A stretch of 36,122 bases of DNA from Phycisphaerae bacterium. GTDB lineage: Bacteria; Planctomycetota; Phycisphaerae; Sedimentisphaerales; SG8-4. How positions within the stretch are numbered: position 1 is the first letter of the stretch; every line of letters starts with the position of its first letter. The notes under the pieces were generated by a model. It did no database searches. It was given only the letters and a program-made list of their open reading frames with translations, and was not told the DNA's origin. Below, piece by piece: positions 1-8,065 of this stretch. The DNA lies in assembly GCA_030613765.1 (NCBI GenBank), contig JAUWLI010000002.1:1-36122 (forward strand), read 5' to 3'. The position numbers and the translations under genes were made by a program.

Positions 1-2
1 AT

Positions 3-494
3 ATCCTGAGTATTGATTTTGGCGTTAAACTTGACGGCTATTGTGGAGACGCCGCTGTTACGATAGCTATTGGTGAGGTTTCTGAGTCCAAACGCCGACT
101 TATGGACGTGACCAGGCAGGTTCTCGACATAGCAGTAGCGATGGTTGCGCCGGCTGTTAAATGGAGCCATGTAGCTGCAGAAATGCAGCATTATGCCGCG
201 TCGGCTGGCTTTTCAGTAGTAAAGGACTTTGTTGGGCACGGTATCGGCAGAAAAATGCACGAAGAGCCGAGACTGCCAAACTTTGTCAGTGATGATTTGC
301 TTGCCAATGACATTGTGTTGGCCGAAGGAATGGTTTTGGCAGTTGAGCCCATGATTAATGCCGGCAATAGTGCCGTAAGGACGTTAAAAAATGGATGGAC
401 TGTAGTAACAAGAGACAATAAATGCTCAGCTCATTCTGAACATACAATTGTGATAGTGGAAAATGGTTGTGAGGTGCTGACCAGGAAATTGTAA
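3..494 (+). CDS. map: Methionine aminopeptidase type I, 5' end cut by window
   Basis: Removes the initiator methionine from new proteins in the cytosol. The reading frame is open from base 3, so the gene starts before the window and the first ATG at 102 is internal. All five metal ligands of the family can be placed: Asp in SIDFG (15-17), Asp in CGDAA (48-50), His in [12 protein letters not shown], Glu in LAVEPM and Glu in SEHTIVI. The second active-site His is in MHEEP. It leads directly into infA, the usual order in bacterial ribosomal operons (secY-adk-map-infA); secY and adk would lie upstream. The family is unmistakable. Only the N-terminus is missing. Confidence 0.96.
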   Translation: MLSIDFGVKLDGYCGDAAVTIAIGEVSESKRRLMDVTRQVLDIAVAMVAPAVKWSHVAAEMQHYAASAGFSVVKDFVGHGIGRKMHEEPRLPNFVSDDLLANDIVLAEGMVLAVEPMINAGNSAVRTLKNGWTVVTRDNKCSAHSEHTIVIVENGCEVLTRKL

Positions 495-511
495 GTCGCG
501 AAGTACGAAAA

Positions 512-727
512 ATGCCAAAAAAGGATACAATAAGATTACAGGCAAAAGTGATTGATGCTTTGCCGAACGCAATGTTTAAGGTGGAATTGGAGAACGGCCA
601 TAAGATTATGGCACATGTTTCGGGCAAAATGCGCATGAATTTTATTCGAATTTTGGCAGGCGATACAGTTGTAGTTGAAATGTCACCATACGATTTGAAT
701 AGAGGACGAATAGTGCTCCGGAATTAG
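512..727 (+). CDS. infA: Translation initiation factor IF-1
   Basis: IF-1 binds the ribosomal A site during initiation and assists IF-2 and IF-3. The product has 71 residues, the normal length (about 72), and is a single S1-type OB fold. The family core is plain: [20 protein letters not shown], then [12 protein letters not shown] and the C-terminal [13 protein letters not shown]. It starts 17 nt after map. No strong Shine-Dalgarno sequence is visible before the ATG, so translation may be coupled to map. It is in the standard place between map and rpmJ. Confidence 0.97.
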   Translation: MPKKDTIRLQAKVIDALPNAMFKVELENGHKIMAHVSGKMRMNFIRILAGDTVVVEMSPYDLNRGRIVLRN

Positions 728-799
728 TTCTGGCTTGTACGCCCCGAAGTAAGACCGGTCATGGACCGAGAACCGAAGTTGTGTTAGCAGGTTGCAAAA

Positions 800-913
800 A
801 TGAAAGTTAGAAGTTCAGTAAAACGTATATGTGAGAATTGCAAAATTGTGCGTCGCAAAGGCGTTGTGCGCGTGATTTGTACAAATCCGCGACACAAGCA
901 GCGACAGGGATGA
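800..913 (+). CDS. rpmJ: Ribosomal protein bL36, zinc-binding form
   Basis: Small protein of the large ribosomal subunit. The 37-residue frame begins [20 protein letters not shown] and ends RHKQRQG, which is diagnostic. The four zinc ligands of the C+ form are present: Cys11, Cys14, Cys27 and His32. It sits between infA and rpsM as in most bacteria. The 72-base gap from infA contains no other gene. It is short enough to be missed by ORF callers with a length cut-off. Confidence 0.97.
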   Translation: MKVRSSVKRICENCKIVRRKGVVRVICTNPRHKQRQG

Positions 914-977
914 TTAGTAAATGAGAGTCAATAAAGTGTGGTTGATGACTCAATAAGCAATCTGAAAAGGAGCTTAT

Positions 978-1361
978 ATGCCCCGTATAGTTGGTGTTGA
1001 TATTCCTAATGAGAAATCTATATGGATTTCATTGACTTCTATCAATGGCGTAGGTAGATATACCTCGGAGCTGATTTTGAAAGAAGCCGGGATCGAAAAA
1101 AGCACAAAGGCCGGCAAGCTCAGCGAGGACGAACTTAGCCGGATAACACAGATTATCGACCGTAATTACATTGTGGGAGGGCAGCTTCGAAGACAGGTTG
1201 CTCAAAATATAGCTCGATTACGTGATATAGGTTGTTATAGGGGCATTCGCCACAGAAGGGGTTTGCCTGTTCGGGGTCAGTGTACTCAAAGCAACGCACG
1301 CACTCGCAAAGGCCCGAGAAAGACAGTTGCAGGCAAGAAAGGCGTAAAGGAAAAACGCTAA
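978..1361 (+). CDS. rpsM: Ribosomal protein uS13
   Basis: Head protein of the 30S subunit that contacts 16S rRNA, the P-site tRNA and the 50S subunit. It has 127 residues, slightly longer than the E. coli protein. It begins [19 protein letters not shown], carries the helix-two-turn-helix region ([18 protein letters not shown]), and has the family block [14 protein letters not shown] followed by [13 protein letters not shown]. The tail is very basic, as expected for its reach into the P site. A good AAAGGAG ribosome binding site lies just upstream of the ATG. Confidence 0.97.
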   Translation: MPRIVGVDIPNEKSIWISLTSINGVGRYTSELILKEAGIEKSTKAGKLSEDELSRITQIIDRNYIVGGQLRRQVAQNIARLRDIGCYRGIRHRRGLPVRGQCTQSNARTRKGPRKTVAGKKGVKEKR

Positions 1362-1451
1362 GAGTTTAATTGATTTTGTTAAAATAAGTTGTGGGATGTT
1401 TAGAGAGACAATTGATTATTAAAGTTCGGAAATATTTAGTCTGAGAAAATA

Positions 1452-1832
1452 ATGGCAAAAAGTACAAAGCGAAAAATCAGAAGAAATGTTGTCAGGGCAG
1501 TTGCGCACATAAAAGCGACGTTTAACAACACCTTGATCACAATCACAGATTTAGATGGTAACACAATTTGCTCGGGTTCAGCGGGGTGTGTCGGCTTCAA
1601 AGGCTCTCGCAAAAGTACGCCTTTTGCTGCTCAACAAGCTGCGCAGCGTTGTGCCAATAATGCTATGCGTAATGGCGTGCGTGAGGTCGAGATTAGGGTT
1701 AAAGGGCCCGGCTCAGGGCGTGAATCTGCCATCTCCGCCCTGCAGCAGGCGGGATTACGCATTGCCTCGATAGAAGATGTTACACCCCTGCCGCATAATG
1801 GATGTAGACCACCGAAGCGAAGGCGTGTGTAA
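1452..1832 (+). CDS. rpsK: Ribosomal protein uS11
   Basis: 30S platform protein lining the mRNA exit region. It has 126 residues, typical of the family. Recognisable blocks are [19 protein letters not shown] near the N-terminus, the [12 protein letters not shown] loop, and the C-terminal [18 protein letters not shown]. It follows rpsM after a 90-base gap with no other gene, in the usual S13-S11-S4-alpha-L17 order. Confidence 0.97.
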   Translation: MAKSTKRKIRRNVVRAVAHIKATFNNTLITITDLDGNTICSGSAGCVGFKGSRKSTPFAAQQAAQRCANNAMRNGVREVEIRVKGPGSGRESAISALQQAGLRIASIEDVTPLPHNGCRPPKRRRV

Positions 1833-1901
1833 AAAGAAAAGGAACAAATACGAAATGGTGTTAGGATATTGCCAAAACTTTTTTGGAGATAAATAAAGAA
1901 G

Positions 1902-2534
1902 ATGGGACGTTATCTGGGTTCATCTTGTAAACATTGTCGTCGTGAAGGAATGAAGTTGATGCTCAAGGGTATCAGATGCGAGACGGCTAAGTGTCCGGTT
2001 GAGAAAAAACAGCGTAATTTGGCGCCAGGTATGCATGGTTGGCGCAGAGGCAGGGCAAGCGAATACGCTGTTCGACTGCGTGAAAAGCAAAAGGTCAAGA
2101 GATACTATGGACTTCTGGATCGGCAGTTTATGAGGTATTTCCACAAAGCCGAACGGATGAAAGGCAATACCGGAGAGACCCTGCTCCAATTATTGGAGAG
2201 GCGTTTGGACAATGTGGTATATAAGTTGAATTTTGTGCCGTCACGCAAGGCCGCAAGACAGCTGATTGCTCATGGCCATATTTGTCTGAACGGACGCAAA
2301 GTTAATATTAGTGATTATACTACAAAAATCGGGGACAAGGTGACGATCAAAGGGTCCGAAAAAAGCGTCAAAAAAGTAAAGCAGCAGCTGGAAAGTAATC
2401 CAAGTTTTGCCACACAAAGCTGGCTGCAGTTGGATCGTGAAAAACCAGAAGCTACCATTGTTGCGTTCCCCAGCAGAGATGATGTTCAGATTCCTGTTGA
2501 AGAGCAGCTGGTTGTAGAGTTCTGTTCGAGATAG
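1902..2534 (+). CDS. rpsD: Ribosomal protein uS4, zinc-binding form
   Basis: Primary 16S rRNA-binding protein that starts 30S assembly; in some bacteria it also represses this operon. It has 210 residues. The N-terminal zinc knuckle is intact with Cys9, Cys12, Cys26 and Cys31 (C+ form). The S4 RNA-binding domain begins at ERRLDNVVYKL and includes PSRKAARQLIAHGHICLNGR. The gene ends in TAG, which matters for judging the internal TAG at 6869-6871 in another gene. A GGAG motif lies about 14 nt before the ATG, a little far from the start. Confidence 0.97.
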   Translation: MGRYLGSSCKHCRREGMKLMLKGIRCETAKCPVEKKQRNLAPGMHGWRRGRASEYAVRLREKQKVKRYYGLLDRQFMRYFHKAERMKGNTGETLLQLLERRLDNVVYKLNFVPSRKAARQLIAHGHICLNGRKVNISDYTTKIGDKVTIKGSEKSVKKVKQQLESNPSFATQSWLQLDREKPEATIVAFPSRDDVQIPVEEQLVVEFCSR

Positions 2535-2623
2535 CTACAGGATAGTTTTAGGTTTTTAGCGTTGAGTCGGGTTGGCTCAAAACTGAAAATTCAAAACTTA
2601 TAACTTATGTAGGAGTTTTATAT

Positions 2624-3622
2624 ATGCGAGTTACATGGCGTGGTTTGGAGTTGCCGACTCGTGTTGAACGAGACACGACGGTATCGAACGATAAATATAG
2701 CCGTTTTTTTATCGAGCCCTTTGAGCGTGGTTTCGGCACTACGATTGGTAACAGTCTGAGACGTGTGTTGCTCTCTTCTTTGGAAGGTAGTGCTGTAACA
2801 TCCATCAAAATTGCAAATGTTGATCATGAATTTACCTCGATAAGCGGTGTAATGGAGGATGCCACCGATATTGTTTTAAATGTCAAGAGTCTTGTCATTC
2901 GACTCCATAGTGATGGTCCCAAGACAATGACGGTCTCGGCAAAGAAGGCCGGAGTTATAACTGCAGCCGATATTGTTGCTGACCCGGCCATAGAAGTGGT
3001 AAGCAAAGATTCTGTATTAGCTACCTTGACTGAAGATGTGAATTTTGAAATGGAAATGGTGGTTGAAAATGGCCGTGGTTATGTGCCGGCTTCAGAACGA
3101 ATTGCTGCTGCGGATAGATTCGACCAGGAAGTAGGAAGAATTTTGCTTGATGCCGTATATTCACCTGTCACAAGAGTTCGATACACAACCGAGAACACAC
3201 GAGTAGGCCAGCGGACAAATTATGACAAGCTTATTATCGAGGTTTGGACGAACGGAACAACCACGCCTGAAATGGCATTGGTAGAGGCCTCAAAAATATT
3301 GCGCAAGCACATCAACCCATTCGTACAGTATTTCGAAGTTGGAGAAGAAACCGTTACTGCTGAGATTATTGAAAAAGTGTTGGAAGAAGAAGCAATTGAT
3401 GAGGAATTGGCCGAAAAACTAAAAATCCCCATTCAGGAGTTGGAACTGTCGGTGAGGGCAAGTAACTGTCTTGAATCAGTGAAAGTCGAAATGGTTGGCC
3501 AGTTAGTGAAAATGACGGATGCGGATTTGCTGAAGATTCGCAGCTTCGGGAAAACTTCTCTGCGGGAAATCAAAAGGAAGCTTGCCGATATTGGTTTGTC
3601 TTTAGGCATGACAGACGTATAA
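2624..3622 (+). CDS. rpoA: RNA polymerase alpha subunit
   Basis: Scaffold for RNA polymerase assembly; the C-terminal domain contacts UP elements and activators. It has 332 residues, close to E. coli (329). The N-terminal dimerisation domain carries ERGFGTTIGNSLRRVLLSS. The C-terminal domain begins near residue 270 with ELSVRASNCLE and ends GLSLGM. Arg278 and Asn281 match the DNA-contacting Arg265 and Asn268 of E. coli, and the GKxSL loop is present, with Thr where E. coli has Lys298. The ribosome binding site is AGGAG. Confidence 0.98.
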   Translation: MRVTWRGLELPTRVERDTTVSNDKYSRFFIEPFERGFGTTIGNSLRRVLLSSLEGSAVTSIKIANVDHEFTSISGVMEDATDIVLNVKSLVIRLHSDGPKTMTVSAKKAGVITAADIVADPAIEVVSKDSVLATLTEDVNFEMEMVVENGRGYVPASERIAAADRFDQEVGRILLDAVYSPVTRVRYTTENTRVGQRTNYDKLIIEVWTNGTTTPEMALVEASKILRKHINPFVQYFEVGEETVTAEIIEKVLEEEAIDEELAEKLKIPIQELELSVRASNCLESVKVEMVGQLVKMTDADLLKIRSFGKTSLREIKRKLADIGLSLGMTDV

Positions 3623-3756
3623 ATATTTGAATGTCCAGATGAGCAAAATGTTTGAAATGTTTGAATTATTATCATTTGAATGTGTTTCGAATTTCGTAAT
3701 TCGTTATTCGGATTTATCCACTGTGCAATAAACGCTTATAAGAGGAGCTTAAGTAT
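3623..3756 (+). other. rpoA-rplQ spacer with repeated TTTGAA words
   Basis: This 134-base gap is AT-rich. ATTTGAATGT occurs at about 3625 and again at about 3674, with TTTGAAATG and TTTGAATTA between them and TTTCGAATTTCG after. It holds no ORF. It may be slippage-generated sequence or a processing or regulatory site. Nothing more can be said from the sequence. Confidence 0.4.
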
Positions 3757-4353
3757 ATGCGCCATAGAGTAGCAGGGCGAAGGTTATCTCGAACAAGTCA
3801 GCACCGTCTGGCTATGCGACGGAATTTGGTTGCTTCGCTCATCCAGCACGAAACGATTTCAACGACAATCGAAAAGGCAAAAGAGGTAAAAGCTTTTGCT
3901 GAAAAGTTGATTACCCTGGCCAGGAAAGGCACATTGTCGGCCAGACGCAGGGCTATTACCTTACTTGGCGATCGCGACATCATAGATCATGAAGATGGCA
4001 AGGCCGTTAAGAAAGGCACGTTAATTGGGAAACTATTTAGTGAAATTGGCCCTCGATACCTTGACAGGCCGGGCGGTTATACAAGAATTATTCGTTTGTC
4101 CTTGAGAAGATTGGGCGATAATGGTCAGGTTGTCTTGCTGCAGCTCATAAGCCCGGAGGAAACTTCGAAAAAAGAAACTAAAGCTGCTTCCAAAAAACGT
4201 TCTCGTAAAAGGGCGAAGAAGACTGTTGAAGTTGAGGAGGAGGTTCAGACCCGGGAGACCACTGAAACTGAAGAGACTATCGTAGCTGAAGAGGCTGATG
4301 AAGTCGAAGGAACTACGGAAAACAGCGGTCGTAAAGAAGAGCCTGGCCAGTAA
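3757..4353 (+). CDS. rplQ: Ribosomal protein bL17 with a long charged C-terminal tail
   Basis: 50S protein near the peptide exit tunnel. The bL17 core fills residues 1 to about 132: MRHRVAGRRLSRTSQHR at the start, then LIQHETISTTIEKAKEVK, and IIRLSLRRLGDNGQVVLLQL at the end. E. coli L17 has 127 residues. This one has 198, because a low-complexity tail follows, first Lys/Arg/Ser-rich (about 138-155) and then strongly acidic (about 156-198). A strong AGAGGAG site precedes the ATG. It closes the classical part of the operon, 134 bases after rpoA. Confidence 0.97.
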   Translation: MRHRVAGRRLSRTSQHRLAMRRNLVASLIQHETISTTIEKAKEVKAFAEKLITLARKGTLSARRRAITLLGDRDIIDHEDGKAVKKGTLIGKLFSEIGPRYLDRPGGYTRIIRLSLRRLGDNGQVVLLQLISPEETSKKETKAASKKRSRKRAKKTVEVEEEVQTRETTETEETIVAEEADEVEGTTENSGRKEEPGQ

Positions 4354-4379
4354 CCTGTCTTTTAGAGGATAATCCTAAA

Positions 4380-4796
4380 ATGAATGTCAGTGATTGTGTC
4401 TTTTGTAAGATGGTAGCTGGACAGGTTCCGGTTACGAAAATTTACGAAGACGAAGTCGTTCTTTCTTTTTTGGATATTGGCCCTCTAAGTGATGGCCACA
4501 CTTTGGTGATTCCCAAACAGCACTTTGAAAGGTTACACGATTGCCCGGGTGAACTTTTAGGTCAGGTCGGTTCTTGTCTTGGCAAAATTGCCAAAGCTGT
4601 ATCAACTGCGATGAATTCTGACGGCTATAATGTGTTGTGCAATAATGGCAGGGCGGCAGGCCAGCTCGTTGAGCATTTGCATTTTCATATAATACCTCGC
4701 AATGCTGGCGATGGCGTCTTTGACCGTTGGCCGGCTTATAAGTACCAGGAGGGAAATATCGAAATAATCGTGGATAAGATTCGCAAAAATCTGTAA
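4380..4796 (+). CDS. HIT-family nucleotide hydrolase/transferase
   Basis: Small cytosolic nucleotide-binding protein of the histidine-triad superfamily (HinT/Fhit-like), acting on nucleoside phosphoramidates or dinucleoside polyphosphates. It has 138 residues. It begins with the typical DCVFCKMVAGQVPVTKIYED and has the DGHTLVIPKQH strand. The catalytic triad motif is EHLHFHIIPR (His-x-His-x-His). The AGAGGA ribosome binding site is good, and the start lies 26 bases after rplQ, so it is probably read with the ribosomal operon. The exact substrate cannot be told from the sequence. Confidence 0.93.
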   Translation: MNVSDCVFCKMVAGQVPVTKIYEDEVVLSFLDIGPLSDGHTLVIPKQHFERLHDCPGELLGQVGSCLGKIAKAVSTAMNSDGYNVLCNNGRAAGQLVEHLHFHIIPRNAGDGVFDRWPAYKYQEGNIEIIVDKIRKNL

Positions 4797-4810
4797 TTTT
4801 ATATATTGAT

Positions 4811-4839
4811 TTGAAACAATTTATCTGTTATCTTAATAT
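4811..4839 (+). promoter_or_regulatory. Sigma70-like promoter for the initiator tRNA
   Basis: TTGAAA (4811-4816) and TAATAT (4834-4839) are separated by exactly 17 bases, in the 87-base gap between the HIT gene and the tRNA. A start near 4846 would give a leader of about 38 bases before tRNA position 1. Confidence 0.65.
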
Positions 4840-4883
4840 TACTGCATGATTAGCTACATAAAATAGGAAATATGAAAAATGGC

Positions 4884-4957
4884 CGCGGGGTAGAGCAGTC
4901 TGGTAGCTCGTCGGGCCCATAACCCGGAGGTCGCAGGTTCGAATCCTGCCCCCGCTA
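4884..4957 (+). tRNA. Initiator tRNA-Met (anticodon CAT), no encoded CCA
   Basis: A full cloverleaf can be drawn. The acceptor arms are 4884-4890 and 4950-4956, the D stem GAGC/GCTC, the anticodon stem 4911-4915 with 4923-4927, and the T stem GCAGG/CCTGC around TTCGAAT. The anticodon CAT is at 4918-4920. Initiator marks are the three G-C pairs at the base of the anticodon stem (4913-4915 with 4923-4925), an A11-U24 pair in the D stem, and a non-pairing first acceptor position, here C1 opposite U72. The discriminator base is A4957; the next bases are not CCA, so CCA is added after transcription. Position 33 (4917) is C where bacteria normally have U. Confidence 0.95.
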
Positions 4958-4968
4958 TTGACGTAAGT

Positions 4969-5010
4969 AAGGCAGTCGCAACGACTTAGTTGTGGCTGTC
5001 TTTTCAATTT
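4969..5010 (+). terminator. Rho-independent terminator after the tRNA
   Basis: A 14-base-pair stem with three G-U pairs (4969-4982 with 4989-5002) encloses a six-base loop. The 3' side runs into a T-rich stretch (5000-5010). It lies 12 bases after the tRNA. Confidence 0.8.
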
Positions 5011-5262
5011 ATGGGGCATATGTCATTAAATTGTAATAGTCAGCTGTTGCGATTACATCATGTCAGAAGGTGATAGAGACTGTAAATCGAGCATTTGTAT
5101 CTAAAATAGAGCATCTCAATTGGCTGGACATTTCGCAGTATTTGGTGTCTATTGGTAACAAAAGTATGGATTGACTGATCTCATACAATGTGGTCAGATT
5201 GTGTAGCTAAAAAAGTTGATGGCCTCTAAGCGAATATCATTACGTCCAGAAAGAAAAAACAG

Positions 5263-6273
5263 ATGGAAGATTTTAGGAATAAGTTTTTGATGACGATGGC
5301 AGTTTTGGCGGCTTCTTTAGTACCTGTAGGTTGTGAGCCAGCTAAGCATAAAACCAACACAACCACACGGAATCCGATTGAAATTTTCGAAACCAGCCAG
5401 GGCTTTACTATCGCAGAGGGTAAAGTAAAAGTAATGTCCTACCAGCGTGAACACAAATCCCTAAATGAAAAATACTCTCGCGCCAACTACATACATCCTC
5501 TCTATGGCCTCTATGGCGAGGTCCTGACAGAGGACTTCCCAGCCGACCATTTACATCATCGTGGCATATTCTGGGCTTGGCACCAAGTGTGGCTTGGGGA
5601 CAAAAGACTTGGGGATCCCTGGGCTGCAAAAGACTTTTTCTGGGATGTCTATGATGCCAGAATCTTAGCGATAGATTCCCAGTCGCGTGTTCTACAGGTT
5701 CACGTTCACTGGAAATCACCACTCTGGACCGATGCAAGTGGAAAGAAAAAAGCGTTTGTAAGAGAGGTGACAACCATCCGGGTTCATCGTGCCCAAGACG
5801 AAATCCGCAAGGTGGACTTCCAGATTAGTCTGCTTGCTCTTGAGGATGGCGTTCGTATCGGCGGTTCTGAAGACGATAAGGGCTATGGCGGTTTCACAAC
5901 AAGAATACGATTGCCCGATGGCCTTTCTTTCACCGGATCCAACGGCCCCGTGGAACCAAATAGATTATCAGTAGAAGCTGGCCCCTGGCTGGACTTCTCA
6001 GGTACTTTCCATAAGGATGGCAAGGTAAGCGGCCTAGCAATACTATGCCATAATTCTTCGCCCGGTTATCCCCAACCATGGATACTGAGAAGAAAAGGAA
6101 GTGCCCAGAATCCTGTATATCCTGGCCGTCACCCAATTTTACTATCCCGCGAAAAACCACTTGTGTTGCGTTATCGCCTCATTATCCACCGCGGTGATAT
6201 CCATCACGTACAACTTGACGAATTACAGGCCGAATATAACAGCGAAATTCTCACACTTTTTGACACAAGATAG
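5263..6273 (+). CDS. Exported DUF6807 ('PmoA family') protein
   Basis: The 336-residue product starts with a hydrophobic export signal (about residues 7-23) ending GCEP, so it may be a lipoprotein with Cys24, although the lipobox is weak. The rest matches the DUF6807 family, often labelled PmoA although unrelated to methane monooxygenase. Its signatures are YIHPLYGLYGEVLTEDFP and DHLHHRGIFWAWHQV, with conserved His and Trp residues. The biochemical role of the family is not settled. In planctomycetes and Bacteroidota it tends to sit with sugar dehydrogenases and glycosidases, so a role in carbohydrate use is an inference. It stands alone here, 250 bases after a terminator. The start could also be the ATG at 5290. 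Confidence 0.85.
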   Translation: MEDFRNKFLMTMAVLAASLVPVGCEPAKHKTNTTTRNPIEIFETSQGFTIAEGKVKVMSYQREHKSLNEKYSRANYIHPLYGLYGEVLTEDFPADHLHHRGIFWAWHQVWLGDKRLGDPWAAKDFFWDVYDARILAIDSQSRVLQVHVHWKSPLWTDASGKKKAFVREVTTIRVHRAQDEIRKVDFQISLLALEDGVRIGGSEDDKGYGGFTTRIRLPDGLSFTGSNGPVEPNRLSVEAGPWLDFSGTFHKDGKVSGLAILCHNSSPGYPQPWILRRKGSAQNPVYPGRHPILLSREKPLVLRYRLIIHRGDIHHVQLDELQAEYNSEILTLFDTR

Positions 6274-6317
6274 CAGTTCATCTCCACCATTTAGCAAGAA
6301 TATATGTGGTAGATATT

Positions 6318-6395
6318 TGAATTTACTCACCCTTGATTTTAGCGAAAAAACATTGATTTTTCGATGCCGGATTCAATGTCTGCTTCGAAATTAGC
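6318..6395 (+). repeat. Partial copy D of the dispersed intergenic repeat
   Basis: The 5' half (TGAATTTACTCACC at 6318-6331 and the next 20 bases) matches copy E at 33961. The 3' half carries the GGATTCAATG block (6369-6378) and a TTCGAAA tail like the TTCAAAG of copy A. It lies directly behind the DUF6807 gene. Confidence 0.6.
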
Positions 6396-6529
6396 ATGCT
6401 ATCCCCGACATAGCGATTGCTTAAAATCTGAATTCCTTTTCGTAGTCATCCAGCTGTGCTTATATTGAGGTTCCCGTTTGTTCGCACGGATTTGGGCGTG
6501 AGATTTTCTCGTCGATATCTTTGGTTTGT

Positions 6530-7534
6530 CTAAGGAATATAAAACAGGTCGCTGTCACAGGCCGGCCATTCGTTTCCTCGATATATTGTGATATTCTGCA
6601 GCGTGTAAATATCATCCTGTGGAATTCCGACATGACGGATTTTCAAAAATTCCACGTGGCCGTCGGGGAAAAAGACATTCTGTCCATGTTCGCCGTGATT
6701 GATACTGTTACGAGTCGACAGCTTGATATCCAGACGCACCTCGAAGTGATCTTGCTCGACATCCTCAAATACGGGATTACGGTCGGCCATCAGAGGTTGG
6801 CTGCCCAGCAGAGTTATCTTTAGATGCTTTCGGCAGGGTATAGGGAAGCTGTAGGAAACATGGTTTCTCTATGGAAAGTCATCATAATCTTGCACCTGCG
6901 AGGTTGTAAGCGGTTCAAAGTTTTTTTGCCTTCTGCCTTTACAGATAAAATCCCCGGGATTCTTGCTGTAGCTAAGCTTCAGCAACAGATACGGATTTCG
7001 TGTGACAGAGTGGTTCTCTTTGCCTTCTTTCCCAATCTCACACCAGGGCTCTCCTTCTTTGGTTTCAACGTAAGGAAGTTTACCGTCAAAGTCGGAGCAG
7101 TAAATAGTAATACATTGGTAGATGTTGCTTAAGTGTCTTTGACAAACATTCTTGTAGTGCTGATGGCGGGCAAAGCTAAATGATGGAATAAGAACGCTCA
7201 CTATAAGAAAAATGACTGCTGCAATTGCAGCAATATCAGCCCAGTTGCGCCAGGTGCGAATCTTGATTGCAGGTCCCTGCGTCTTTTTTACGCCTCGATC
7301 TGACTTCGCTAATGCACACAGCCGCCGCACGGTCCGCTCTGCCAGTTCATCCGGGCACGCTTCGACCCGTATGCTGTTAAGTGGCTCAAGGCTGGCCTTG
7401 AGCTTTGAATGAATCTCGGCGGCGACTTTGTTGTTGGCAATTAATTGCTCGGCCAGGACAATTTCTTTCTCGGAACTCAAACCTAAGGAATAATCGAATA
7501 ATAGCTGCTTTTGCTGTTTGCTGACCGAACTCAT
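6530..7534 (-). pseudogene. DUF1559/pseudopilin-like membrane protein gene split by an in-frame TAG
   Basis: Read on the - strand, the frame starts at ATG 7534 (MSSVSKQQKQLLFDYSLGL), meets TAG at 6871-6869 after ...VQDYDDFP, then stays open in the same frame as RNHVSYSFPIP... to a second TAG at 6532-6530. The part after the stop holds the family's C-terminal hallmark NHGEHGQNVFFPDGHVEF and GIPQDDIYTLQN, so the two parts were one gene of about 333 codons. The N-terminal part (about 90 residues) resembles anti-sigma-factor cytoplasmic regions. A membrane helix (ADIAAIAAVIFLIVSVLI) follows, then a pilin-like CQRHLSNIYQCITIYCSDFDGKLP stretch. TAG is the normal stop of infA and rpsD here, so general recoding is unlikely. 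A recent nonsense mutation or a sequence error are the simple explanations. Confidence 0.8.
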
Positions 7535-7792
7535 TGACTTCTCTATATCCCCTACACGAAAAACTATTCTCAGCTTATCACCCGCCACCGTTTCAGCTTG
7601 TCAAATATACGCTCGACCGCCTTGGTATGTTCTCTTAAAAGTCAGTTAAAATCGAGCTGTCTTTATATTTGCCCCCCGAATCCCCGAATGCCTTAGGCAG
7701 GGACCCGGTGTCCGAAAAGAGTTGCTTGATTACAACAAATCAATTAACATATTTTGCCGCCACTTTTGTGGCTGTGGATTTTATATGAGATT

Positions 7793-8060
7793 GGCCGTGC
7801 TAGGCGGGGTGTTAGCGGTACCCTATACTCGCAATCCGCTATAGCGAGGCTGAATTCTTTTCTGAGGGTTGATTAAGCTGAGTTACTACTGCCATAAGCG
7901 GCGTTGACAGCCGGGTCCCATGCAAACGAATGGCGTGAACCTGGTCAGGCGGGGAACCGAGCAGCCATAAGCGTCAGTCCGTTGTGCTGTGGAACAACCC
8001 GGCTTGAGTTGGCTGTGACAGCAAACTCAACAAAATCGATTCGAAGAAAAGTGCACGGCC
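7793..8060 (+). ncRNA. Signal recognition particle RNA, large bacterial type
   Basis: This is the RNA of the signal recognition particle, which with Ffh targets nascent membrane and secreted proteins. The 5' end GGCCGTGC (7793-7800) pairs perfectly with GCACGGCC (8053-8060), and a T5 run follows. The 5' part has the Alu-domain block around 7801-7860, closely like the B. subtilis scRNA, including CGCAATCCGCTATAGCGAGG. The domain IV tip is intact: GGTCAGG (7943-7949), a 3-bp stem CGG/CCG, the GGAA tetraloop (7953-7956) and AGCAGCC. E. coli has UCC/GGA in the same stem, so the change is fully compensated. The 3' part ends GATTCGAAGAAAAGTGC as in Bacillus. The small ORF at 7904-8137 is spurious. 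A TATATG at 7782-7787 could be the -10 box. Confidence 0.95.
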
Positions 8061-8065
8061 TTTTT
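8061..8065 (+). terminator. T-run ending the SRP RNA
   Basis: Five T residues directly follow the closing helix of the SRP RNA, which can serve as the terminator stem. Confidence 0.6.

Noticed and set aside
4828..5019. A 63-codon - strand ORF over the tRNA containing GGRIRTCDLRVMGPTSYQ
   Set aside because: It is the reverse complement of the initiator tRNA gene; this kind of peptide is a well-known false protein from tRNA loci.
5170..5198. TTGACT with TCAGAT 17 bases on, as a promoter for the DUF6807 gene
   Set aside because: The -10 box matches consensus at only three of six positions.
6530..6790. A separate 86-residue - strand gene
   Set aside because: It is the C-terminal part of the DUF1559-like gene, in the same frame after the TAG at 6869.
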